Of a stretch of DNA of 27,603 bases, positions 6,799 through 13,877 are shown piece after piece. This DNA is from Deinococcus alpinitundrae (lineage in GTDB: Bacteria; Deinococcota; Deinococci; Deinococcales; Deinococcaceae), in NCBI RefSeq assembly GCF_009982895.1, contig NZ_WXZL01000036.1, positions 1-27,603 of the forward strand, read 5' to 3'. Both the position numbers and the translations under genes were made by a program. The notes under the pieces were generated by a model. The model searched no databases. It was not told the DNA's origin and was given only the letters and a program-made list of their open reading frames with translations. Every line of letters starts with the position of its first letter. The first letter of the stretch is position 1.

Positions 6799-6906
6799 TT
6801 GATAACGGCGTAGCTTTGCATGGATCTCCGCGAAGCCGAACGTGTCCCAGCCGCGAAATTTCGGGACAAATCTGGGAGCAATAAAGCGTACCCGTACCGT
6901 TATCAA
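6799..6906. repeat. MITE-like inverted-repeat unit in the IS6 copy 2 right end
   Basis: TTGATAACGG at 6799-6808 is mirrored by CCGTTATCAA at 6897-6906, enclosing 88 nt without a reading frame. IS6 copy 3 has no counterpart between its 3' hairpin and right inverted repeat, so this unit appears to be inserted. No clear target duplication can be separated from the inverted repeat itself. Confidence 0.5.
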
Positions 6907-7127
6907 GTAAGGCAGCACAACCGTAAACAAGGATCAAGATTGAGTGCCGCCTGAGGTACTGGCAGGCATCAGCCCAGACCTGACCGGCAGACCAAGCTGA
7001 GGCAGCCGGTGTTCACGCTATTGACCGGGCACGGGCTATCATGAACATCCCACAACGACTCGTCGAGCGTATTCTGAACGCCTGCGGCAACGCTGCCCGA
7101 AATTCCCAAACCAGATGAAGGGGAACC

Positions 7128-8072
7128 ATGCGTCATTGGAGTCTCGGAGTTGTCCTCGCTGCGCTGGCTTTCGCTCAACCCGCACATGCTCAGTCCAGTG
7201 CCGCACAACTGCCTCAGGCGCTGACCCGCACCCCGGACCGGCCCGTCCTGGAGCCGCGGGGCAAGGGCTGGGAGGGGCTGGCCGTGTTCAACCCTTCCGT
7301 GATCTGGGACGGCCAACAGTACGTCATGCTCTACCGCGCCCAGAATCAGCAAGGGGTGTCCAGCATCGGCCTGGCGACCTCCAAGGACAGCGTCACCTTT
7401 GAGCGAGAGGCCCAGCCGGTGTTCAGCCCCGAGGGAGCAGCCGAGGCGGGCGGTGTGGAAGACCCCCGGCTGATCAGACTGGGTGACACCTACCTGCTCA
7501 CCTACACCGCCTACGACGGGCGCTCGGCGGCGCGGCTCCAAGCGGCCACCAGCCCTGATCTGCGCCACTGGACGCGCCTGGGGCCGATGCTGGCCCAGGT
7601 GGGCGGGAGCTGGAGTAAATCGGGCGCAGTTCTGGCGACACCCCTGAACGGCCTGTACTTCATGTACTACGGCGATAAGGTCATTCAGCTGGCCACCAGC
7701 CCCGATGCCCGCAAATGGACCGCCGAGGCCGCGCCCGTGCTGTCGCCGCGCCCCGGCACCTGGGACGAGGGCGGCGTCGAACCGGGGCCGCCGTCGATCC
7801 TGACCCCCAGAGGCATCTTGCTGATCTACAACGGGCGCGACAAAAATAACGTCTACGCGGTGGGCGCGGCCCTCCTCGACCCCGGCGACCCCGCGCATGT
7901 GCTGGCCCGTTCCGAGACGCCCATCCTGAAAGCCGAGCGCACCTACGAACTCGCCGGCACGGTGCCCAACGTGGTGTTCGTGGAGGGCATGGTCTGGAAG
8001 GGCGGCCAGCTTGAGGTCTGGTACGGCGGCGGCGACCGGGTGATCGGGCGGGCCGTGGTGCAGTGGCCCTAA
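7128..8072 (+). CDS. Secreted GH130-family glycosidase
   Basis: The 314-aa protein starts with a Sec signal peptide (HWSLGVVLAALAFAQPAHA, cleavage likely after residue 21), so it acts outside the cytoplasm. The mature part is a five-bladed beta-propeller of the GH130 type: NPSVIWDGQQYVMLYRA, then GGVEDPRL with the catalytic Asp at 112, and LTYTAYDG. GH130 enzymes act on beta-mannosides as phosphorylases or hydrolases. Phosphorylases carry a basic phosphate-binding set seen in the paralogue at 16331 as FPRK, HRR and YHAYD. Here those positions read VLAT, YYGD and YNGRD, so a hydrolase is the more likely activity, as known for other GH130 members lacking these residues. The ATG follows AAGGGG with good spacing. 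It lies 278 nt before the LacI gene on the same strand and probably belongs to the same regulon. Confidence 0.85.
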   Translation: MRHWSLGVVLAALAFAQPAHAQSSAAQLPQALTRTPDRPVLEPRGKGWEGLAVFNPSVIWDGQQYVMLYRAQNQQGVSSIGLATSKDSVTFEREAQPVFSPEGAAEAGGVEDPRLIRLGDTYLLTYTAYDGRSAARLQAATSPDLRHWTRLGPMLAQVGGSWSKSGAVLATPLNGLYFMYYGDKVIQLATSPDARKWTAEAAPVLSPRPGTWDEGGVEPGPPSILTPRGILLIYNGRDKNNVYAVGAALLDPGDPAHVLARSETPILKAERTYELAGTVPNVVFVEGMVWKGGQLEVWYGGGDRVIGRAVVQWP

Positions 8073-8209
8073 AGCCTCTGTGCGTTTCTACTTTTATCTG
8101 CTCTGGCAGGTCGTTCGCTCGCTTCGTCCAGCCATGAAAGTCTTACACCTTTTCCGGCAAATGCACCAGGCCAAGATCTTCACTGGATTTTGAACTTCCT
8201 TTCCATTGC

Positions 8210-8238
8210 TTGACACTTCAGAGGCGACAGGTTTAATG
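8210..8238 (+). promoter_or_regulatory. Promoter of the sugar-transport operon
   Basis: TTGACA (8210-8215) and TTAATG (8233-8238; TTTAAT one base earlier also fits) are 17 bp apart, a good sigma-70-type promoter. The predicted start site, around 8245, lies upstream of the palindromic operator and of the LacI gene. Confidence 0.65.
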
Positions 8239-8284
8239 TGAATACGTAACCCAAAGTCAACGTTTTATCCTTCGTTTCGTGTTT

Positions 8285-8298
8285 CGGAAACGTTTCCG
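8285..8298. promoter_or_regulatory. LacI-family operator
   Basis: CGGAAACGTTTCCG is a perfect 14-bp palindrome with the central CG step typical of LacI/GalR-family operators. It lies about 40 nt downstream of the predicted transcription start and about 50 nt before the regulator's ATG, so binding should act as a roadblock and give autorepression of the whole operon. I found no second copy in front of the other genes of the locus. Confidence 0.75.
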
Positions 8299-8349
8299 GC
8301 CCGTGGTCGGGCCCGGTCTGATTGCCAGTCAATCGTTCAGAGGAGGTCA

Positions 8350-9372
8350 ATGTCCAGCAGCGCCGCGCTTCAACAGCATGCCCGTGCCAAGCCTCAGCGT
8401 GTCAGTATCCGCGACGTGGCCGAGCGGGCCGGGGTCAGCATCGCCACTGTGTCGCGGGCGCTCAACAGCGGTGTGGAGATCAACCCTGACACCCGCGCCC
8501 AGGTGGTGCAGGTGGCGCGTGACCTGGGATACGTTGCCAGCGCACGCGGGCGCGGCCTGGTCAGCGGGCGCACCGACAGCGTCGGCGTGATTATTGGCCG
8601 TGAGCACCTGCCGGTCTTTCTCAACCCCTTTTACGGCGAGGTGCTGGGCAGCATTGAGCTGGAGCTGGAAGCGCGGGGGCTGAATCTGGTGCTGACCAGC
8701 CTCAAGCGCGATCACCAACTGCTGGCCTTCGCCGCCGCGCAGCGGGTGGACGGCCTGCTGGTGATCGGCCACGATTTGCCAGTATCGACCCTGCGCGACA
8801 TGCAGGGCCACCTGCCGGTGGTTCTGATTGACCGCCACGAGGAGGGGCTGAGCGCCGTAACCAGCGAACACCGCACGGCCTGTGCCCAGATCACCCGCCA
8901 CCTGATTGCGCAGGGCTCTACCCGACTGGCTTTTCTGGCCGAGGACCTGGGAAATCCCAATTTTCAGCAGCGCTTTTTAGGCTTTCAAGACGCCCTGAAG
9001 GAAGCGGGCTTGCCGCTGCGCCCCGACTGGGTACAGGAAGCCTCGCCCAGACTCGGCGGGGGTTACACGGCGATAACGCGCGTGCTGGAGGCGGGCGACG
9101 GTGTGCCGGACGGCGTGGTGGGCGCGAACGACCCGGTGGCGCTGGAAGCCATTCGCGCCCTGCTGGACGCGGGACTCAAAGTGCCGGATAACGTGCAGGT
9201 GGTCGGGTTTGATGGCCTACCGAGCCGCCTGCACCTGATGGCGTTGACGAGCATGCAGATTGACCGCCAGGAGCTGGGCCGCCGCGCCGCCCGCTTGCTG
9301 CTGGAGACGCCGGACACGCCGCAGCACCTGGAACTTCAGCCCCACTTTGTCAAAGGAGACAGCAGCCGATGA
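8350..9372 (+). CDS. LacI-family transcriptional regulator
   Basis: This 340-aa protein has the N-terminal LacI helix-turn-helix (VSIRDVAERAGVSIATVSRA, residues 18-37) and the hinge-proximal segment GYVASARGRGL. The C-terminal periplasmic-binding-protein-like sensor domain includes SVGVIIG, FYGEVLGSIE, DGLLVIGHD, ANDPVALEAI and VQVVGFDGLP. It should bind the palindrome at 8285-8298 and release it when a sugar ligand, probably a mannose-containing oligosaccharide, binds. The ATG at 8350 is preceded by AGAGGAGG. It is the first gene of the transport operon and its stop overlaps the next start (ATGA), so regulator and permeases are translationally coupled. Confidence 0.93.
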   Translation: MSSSAALQQHARAKPQRVSIRDVAERAGVSIATVSRALNSGVEINPDTRAQVVQVARDLGYVASARGRGLVSGRTDSVGVIIGREHLPVFLNPFYGEVLGSIELELEARGLNLVLTSLKRDHQLLAFAAAQRVDGLLVIGHDLPVSTLRDMQGHLPVVLIDRHEEGLSAVTSEHRTACAQITRHLIAQGSTRLAFLAEDLGNPNFQQRFLGFQDALKEAGLPLRPDWVQEASPRLGGGYTAITRVLEAGDGVPDGVVGANDPVALEAIRALLDAGLKVPDNVQVVGFDGLPSRLHLMALTSMQIDRQELGRRAARLLLETPDTPQHLELQPHFVKGDSSR

Positions 9373-10277
9373 CCGAACTCAGCGCCGCGCCGCCCCTGCC
9401 GCTCGTGATGCGCCGCAAGCGCTCCAATCCGTGGGGTTACCTGTTCGCCCTGCCGTATGTGGCGCACTTTCTGGTCTTTACCGCCTATCCGCTGGGCTTC
9501 GCTCTTTATCTGACGGTTCATCGCTGGGACATCGTGGGCAACGATCAACCCTTTGTGGGCACCAGAAATTTCCAGAAACTCCTGCGCGATGACCTCTTTT
9601 TCACGGCGCTCAAGAACACACTGATTTTTCTGGCGGTGCATGTGCCGCTGCAAATCGTAGTCGCGCTGGCGCTGGCGGTGGTTCTGAATGGCCCAATCCG
9701 CTTCAGGACTTTTTTTCGCACCGCTTTTTTCCTGCCTTATGTGACCTCCGGGGCCGTTATCGCCATTATCTGGACGCAGCTCTACGCCGGGGACGGCCTG
9801 CTCAACGGCTTCCTCAAGGTGCTGCACCTGCCCCCGCAGGGATGGCTGACCAGCACCACGCTGGCGATGCCCTCTATTGCCATTATGGCGACCTGGAAGA
9901 ACGTCGGCTACTATTTGATGATTTTCCTGGCAGGCTTGCAGAATATTCCCCCCAGCCTCTATGAGGAGGCCAATCTCAACGGGGCGACGGGCTGGCAACG
10001 ATTCTGGTACATCACTCTGCCGCTGCTCAATCCGGCCATGCTGCTGGTGCTGGTGCTGTCCACGATTGGGGCCTTCAGCTTGTTTGTAGAGCCGTTCGTG
10101 ATGACCGGCGGCGGCCCGGTGGATTCCACGCTCTCTGTGGTGCTGCTGCTCTACCGCAACGCTTTTCAGTTCCTGAACATGGGCTACGCCTCCACCATCG
10201 GCGTGGTACTGGCGCTGATCATCTTCCTGGTGACGTATCTGCAGCGCCGTGTGGTGGAGCAGGAGTTGACGTACTGA
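9369..10277 (+). CDS. ABC sugar transporter permease, MalF/UgpA type (CUT1)
   Basis: This 302-aa inner-membrane protein has six likely membrane helices. The EAA loop that docks the ATPase is YEEANLNGATGWQRFWYITL near residues 198-217, followed by PLLNPAMLLVLVLS. The N-terminal WGYLFALPYVAHFLVFTAYP segment is typical of the first CUT1 permease. It pairs with the next gene to form the heteromeric channel. The start overlaps the LacI stop by 4 nt. No ATP-binding subunit is encoded in the window, and many CUT1 systems share one MsmK/MalK-like ATPase encoded elsewhere. Confidence 0.95.
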   Translation: MTELSAAPPLPLVMRRKRSNPWGYLFALPYVAHFLVFTAYPLGFALYLTVHRWDIVGNDQPFVGTRNFQKLLRDDLFFTALKNTLIFLAVHVPLQIVVALALAVVLNGPIRFRTFFRTAFFLPYVTSGAVIAIIWTQLYAGDGLLNGFLKVLHLPPQGWLTSTTLAMPSIAIMATWKNVGYYLMIFLAGLQNIPPSLYEEANLNGATGWQRFWYITLPLLNPAMLLVLVLSTIGAFSLFVEPFVMTGGGPVDSTLSVVLLLYRNAFQFLNMGYASTIGVVLALIIFLVTYLQRRVVEQELTY

Positions 10278-11134
10278 TGGCCGCCATGACGCCGCGCAGC
10301 CGTCTCAACGCGCTCAGCGAACCGGCCCGCCAGGTCTTGTTTTACGGCCTCCTGCTCCTGGCGGCCTTTACGTTCATTCTACCGTTCATCTTTATGACCG
10401 GCACCGCCTTCAAGCCGCCCCGTGAGGTGTATCAGCTCAATCTGATTCCCCATCAGCCCACCACCGACAACTTCAAGGCCGTCTTCACTCAGATTCCAAT
10501 TGGCCGCGCCGTGCTCAACAGCGTTCTGGCTTACGGTTCTATCACGGTGTCGGTCCTGTTGTTCAGCTCCATCGTGGGGTATGCGCTCTCACGGCTGGAG
10601 TTTCGGGGCCGCGAGTTTATTTTCAACGTCATTCTGCTCACCATGATGATTCCCGGCCAGCTCCTGCTGATTCCACTGTATCTCTTGATCGTCCGCTTTC
10701 ACCTGACCGACAACCTGCTGGGCCTGATCTTACCGGGCATGATGAGCGCCTTCGGCATCTTCATGTTCCGGCAGACCTTCAAAACGGTGCCGCAGGATCT
10801 GATCGACGCCGCCCGGATTGACGGGGCCAGCGAATTCACCATTCTGACGCGGGTGCTCTGGCCGCTCTCGCTCCCGACCATCATCACGGTCGGCATCTTT
10901 ACCTTCATGGGCGGCTGGAACGACTTTCTGTGGCCAGCCATCGTCATCCGCGAGCAGAGCCTGATGACCCTCACGCAACTCGTCACGGTTTACGCCATCG
11001 GTGGGCAGTCCGGCGGTCAATTCGGCGCGGTGATGGCCTCCAGCTTGCTGGGCGTCTTGCCGATGGTCCTCGTCTTTATCGTCTTTCAGCGGTACTACTT
11101 ACAAGGCATCGTCTCGACCGGTATCAAGGGGTGA
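10277..11134 (+). CDS. ABC sugar transporter permease, MalG/UgpE type (CUT1)
   Basis: The 285-aa protein has six likely membrane helices and the EAA motif DAARIDGASEFTILTRVLWP near residues 177-196. The N-terminal ILPFIFMTGTAFKPP and the later WNDFLWPAIV segments are typical of the second CUT1 permease. The start codon shares one base with the stop of the first permease (TGATG), indicating coupled translation. It is followed by a 21-codon open frame that in turn overlaps the binding-protein gene. Confidence 0.95.
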   Translation: MAAMTPRSRLNALSEPARQVLFYGLLLLAAFTFILPFIFMTGTAFKPPREVYQLNLIPHQPTTDNFKAVFTQIPIGRAVLNSVLAYGSITVSVLLFSSIVGYALSRLEFRGREFIFNVILLTMMIPGQLLLIPLYLLIVRFHLTDNLLGLILPGMMSAFGIFMFRQTFKTVPQDLIDAARIDGASEFTILTRVLWPLSLPTIITVGIFTFMGGWNDFLWPAIVIREQSLMTLTQLVTVYAIGGQSGGQFGAVMASSLLGVLPMVLVFIVFQRYYLQGIVSTGIKG

Positions 11135-11137
11135 ATC

Positions 11138-11200
11138 ATGACAAGAACGGCAATTTTTGCAGTTTTTATCTCGCCTTCTCTGACAAAGGAGCCAACATGA
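11138..11200 (+). CDS. Possible 20-aa leader peptide coupled to the binding-protein gene
   Basis: The frame MTRTAIFAVFISPSLTKEPT starts at an ATG 6 nt after AAGGGG, a good ribosome-binding site at the end of the permease gene. Its stop TGA (11198-11200) overlaps the binding-protein ATG (ATGA). This layout would let ribosomes ending the leader restart on the binding protein, which is usually needed in excess over the permeases. Nothing but layout supports its translation; the binding-protein gene also has its own AAGGAG. Confidence 0.4.
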   Translation: MTRTAIFAVFISPSLTKEPT

Positions 11201-12456
11201 TCAGACGATCTCTGCTTTTACTGCTCGCCCTCAGCACGGCGGCCAGCGCCCAGCAGGCCCTCACGTTCTGGCCGTCGAGCAACCCGGAGGAAATTGACTT
11301 TGCCAAGGCCATCACCGCCGCCTGGAACAAAGCCAACCCCACGCAGCAGGTCAAGATGCAGCCGCTGCCCGCCAGCCGCAGCACTGAGGAAGTGTTGCTG
11401 GCCGCCATCGCCGCCAAGACAACGCCGGACGTGGCCGCCAACATCTACCCCGGCGCGATCTCGCAGTTCGTGGCGGCGGGCGGACTGTATCCGCACAACA
11501 AACTGGCCGATTTCAAGAGCTTCATGACGGCCCGCAGCGGCGCAGACGTGCTGGAGGCCTACACCAGCGCTGACGGCAACGTCTACCAGATTCCCTGGAA
11601 GTCCAACCCCACCATGTACGCCTACAACGTGACCCTGCTCGCCCAGGCGGGCGTCAAACCCGGCGACCTCGCCACCTACAGCGGCTTTCTGGACGCGGCC
11701 CGCAAGGTGAAAGCCAAGTGGGGCGGCAAGAAGTACCTCTACGCGCCGAACATTGACCCGACCTGGTGGCAGCGCTTTTTTGATTTCTACACCCTTTACA
11801 TCGCCGCTTCGGGTGGGAAAACGCTGCTGGACAAGAACGGGAAGGTCACGTTCGACAATGAGGCCGGGCAGCAGGTCTTCACCTTCCTCGCCAGTCTGTT
11901 TAAGGAGGGCCTCGCGCCGACGAGCAGCACCGCCGCCAACCGTTTCTTTCAGGGCGAGGCCTTGATCGAACCCGCCGGACCCTTTACCGTGCCGTTTTAT
12001 CAGCAGAACGCGCCCAAAGGCTTCAAGTTTGACTTCGTGCCGCCGCCGATGCCCGACGCCATGAAGGGCAAGCCGGTCTACACCTACGGCGACCCCAAGA
12101 ATATCGCTGTGTTCACGACGGCCAAGGACCCGGCGGTGGCCTGGAAGTTCGTCAAATTCGTGTTGAGCAAAGAAAACGACGCCCTCTTCATGAAATCCAC
12201 CGGGCAGATTCCCTACCGCTTAAATATCGGCAAAGACCCCACGTTCGCGCCGATCCTCAAGGCGCGGCCCTACCTCAAGAAGTTTCTGGCCCAGGGCGCT
12301 TATACCCGGGGCGTGGACGACAGCAAGAACCTGATTGAGATCTTCGACGCCATCTCACGGCAATACGACGCGGCGGTGGTGCATGGTCAGGGCGATCCGG
12401 TCAGCGCCATCAAGAAAGCCGCGCAGAATGCCAGGGACATCATTGACGGCTTCTGA
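11197..12456 (+). CDS. ABC sugar-binding protein, extracellular (CUT1, SBP family 1)
   Basis: The 419-aa product begins with a Sec signal peptide, MIRRSLLLLLALSTAASA, with cleavage before QQALTFW. The mature protein shows the family-1 solute-binding pattern: the first strand LTFWPSSNPEEIDFAKAI, the hinge region VYQIPWKSNPTMYAYN and the C-terminal lobe segments ALIEPAGPF and KNIAVFTTAKDPAVAWKFVK. It captures the oligosaccharide and delivers it to the two permeases. The start at 11197 is chosen because AAAGGAG precedes it and a signal peptide follows directly. The same frame is open further upstream inside the permease gene, but that part lacks protein character. Aromatic residues (WWQRFF, WPSS) may form the sugar platform. 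Confidence 0.94.
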   Translation: MIRRSLLLLLALSTAASAQQALTFWPSSNPEEIDFAKAITAAWNKANPTQQVKMQPLPASRSTEEVLLAAIAAKTTPDVAANIYPGAISQFVAAGGLYPHNKLADFKSFMTARSGADVLEAYTSADGNVYQIPWKSNPTMYAYNVTLLAQAGVKPGDLATYSGFLDAARKVKAKWGGKKYLYAPNIDPTWWQRFFDFYTLYIAASGGKTLLDKNGKVTFDNEAGQQVFTFLASLFKEGLAPTSSTAANRFFQGEALIEPAGPFTVPFYQQNAPKGFKFDFVPPPMPDAMKGKPVYTYGDPKNIAVFTTAKDPAVAWKFVKFVLSKENDALFMKSTGQIPYRLNIGKDPTFAPILKARPYLKKFLAQGAYTRGVDDSKNLIEIFDAISRQYDAAVVHGQGDPVSAIKKAAQNARDIIDGF

Positions 12457-12517
12457 ACCGTTCCGAACAAGCGCAACCATCCAATTCACTGCGTCCCATC
12501 CTTCAAGGAGGAACACC

Positions 12518-13867
12518 ATGTCCAAACGCAACCTGTCCACCCTCGCGGCCGCCACCCTCATCAGTGCCCTCTTAGGCAGTGCCAGCGCCGCTGAGAAAAG
12601 CGTGATGATCAGCGTACCCAAGAGCAGCGCCGCCGTGCCGGTCAGCTATACTTTGCTGCAACTGCGTGACGCCATCGGCGCGGACTTTCCCACCCAGTGG
12701 ACCAGCCTCAAAGTGATGGTGGGCGGCACAGAAGCGCCCTACCAGATTGACGATATCGACGGCAACGGGCGTATCAGCGGCCCCGACGAACTGGCCTTCT
12801 GGGCCAATGGCGACGCCACCCTGACCGTCAGTGACACCGCACCCGCCACCGCTGTCAGCTACCCGGCCATGATGACGGCCACCACCAAAGACGACGCCAC
12901 CACCGTGACCAGCCAGAGCAGCGATGTCAGCGCGGTGGTCAGCAAGCAGGGCCTGGTCAAGCTGCTGGACAAAAGCGGCACGGTGATCGCCGACGAGCTG
13001 GGCAACCTGCGGCTGGAAGGCTACAACCAGAGCACGTTCTACAAAGACAAGACCCTCGGCGCGTACCTGGAAGGCAAAACCACCGCCAGCGGCCTGAACC
13101 TGACGGGCCTCAAGGTGCTTGCGGCGGGTCCAGTGCGCACCACCGTCGTCGCCAGGTATATGAGTCCAGACTTTGTGGGCGTGGAGCAGACCCTGATTTC
13201 GCGCATTTACAGCGACAGCAGCGTGGACGTGAGCGACACCTTCCTGAGCCGGGGCTACGCCGACCTGATGAAGGTGGAGCACCAGGCCTCACGGCTGATG
13301 ACCGAGGTGGACCCCGACGCCTACCACCTCGCGCCGCTGCCGCGCCTGGTGGCCTTCAGCGACGTGACCAAGCAGACGCCGCAGGAGTATTTCGCCTCGG
13401 CCGACCGCAGCGCCCTGAAGGTGGTCGGCGGCAAGCCGTACCTGGCCTTCAAGGTCAGCCAGAACATCAAGCCCGCCTTCTGGGGTGCGCCGTACCTGTT
13501 CGTGTCGCCCGAAGCCTGGCGCAGCAACTACAGCGAGAAGGCCGGGATGGGCGTCGCCGAAATCGCCCACATGACGCCCGACGCCCCCGCCGATTTCACG
13601 GCGCTGGTGGGCGGGAACCAGTGGCAATTTGAATCCGGCGAGCTGCGAACCGGCGTGTTTCGCTGGCTGCCTGACGAGTTCAAGGGCGGCGCGAACACGG
13701 CGGCGGTCCTGACTCAGCCCAACCCCTTCGCCGCCCATTATTACCCCGGCGACAGCGTCACCTGGCACTACCTGTATCAGCCGTACGCGGCGGGCAGCGT
13801 GGACGCGGCGGTAACCTACCTGAATGACCGTCAGCTGGCCCTGAGCGGGACTGAACTCAAGAAATGA
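12518..13867 (+). CDS. Secreted protein of unknown function with calcium-loop-like motif
   Basis: The 449-aa protein has a signal peptide (NLSTLAAATLISALLGSASA, cleavage near residue 24). Residues 79-91 (DIDGNGRISGPDE) match an EF-hand/dockerin-type calcium loop. The rest is rich in short beta-strand-like segments, including GPVRTTVVARYMSPDFVGVE and QTLISRIYSDSSVDVSDTFL, a style seen in the beta-sandwich domains of polysaccharide lyases and related carbohydrate-active proteins. I do not recognise a catalytic motif and assign no activity. The ATG at 12518 follows AAGGAGG. It sits between the binding protein and the 804-aa protein without a terminator, so it is probably in the same operon and acts on the same glycan outside the cell. 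Confidence 0.8.
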   Translation: MSKRNLSTLAAATLISALLGSASAAEKSVMISVPKSSAAVPVSYTLLQLRDAIGADFPTQWTSLKVMVGGTEAPYQIDDIDGNGRISGPDELAFWANGDATLTVSDTAPATAVSYPAMMTATTKDDATTVTSQSSDVSAVVSKQGLVKLLDKSGTVIADELGNLRLEGYNQSTFYKDKTLGAYLEGKTTASGLNLTGLKVLAAGPVRTTVVARYMSPDFVGVEQTLISRIYSDSSVDVSDTFLSRGYADLMKVEHQASRLMTEVDPDAYHLAPLPRLVAFSDVTKQTPQEYFASADRSALKVVGGKPYLAFKVSQNIKPAFWGAPYLFVSPEAWRSNYSEKAGMGVAEIAHMTPDAPADFTALVGGNQWQFESGELRTGVFRWLPDEFKGGANTAAVLTQPNPFAAHYYPGDSVTWHYLYQPYAAGSVDAAVTYLNDRQLALSGTELKK

Positions 13868-13877
13868 GCAGCCCGAG

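Larger units (their letters stand above)
5964..6922 (+). mobile_element. IS6-family insertion sequence, copy 2, inactive
   Basis: The left end GTTGTGTTGCCTTGAT (from 5964) and the right end, read as reverse complement GGTTGTGCTGCCTTACTTGA (ending 6922), form the inverted repeat and match the ends of copy 3. The copy is about 959 bp, longer than normal IS6. The excess is explained by a hairpin element (6279-6315) and by a roughly 108-bp inverted-repeat unit (6799-6906) lodged just inside the right end. Confidence 0.8.

Noticed and set aside
7021..7045. TTGACC followed by TATCAT as a promoter of the secreted GH130 gene
   Set aside because: The spacing is only 10 nt, and no better-spaced pair is convincing, so no promoter is called there.
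10930..11196. Upstream extension of the binding-protein frame into the permease gene
   Set aside because: The extension overlaps the permease and reads as Arg/His-rich noise. A signal peptide and a ribosome-binding site begin at 11197.
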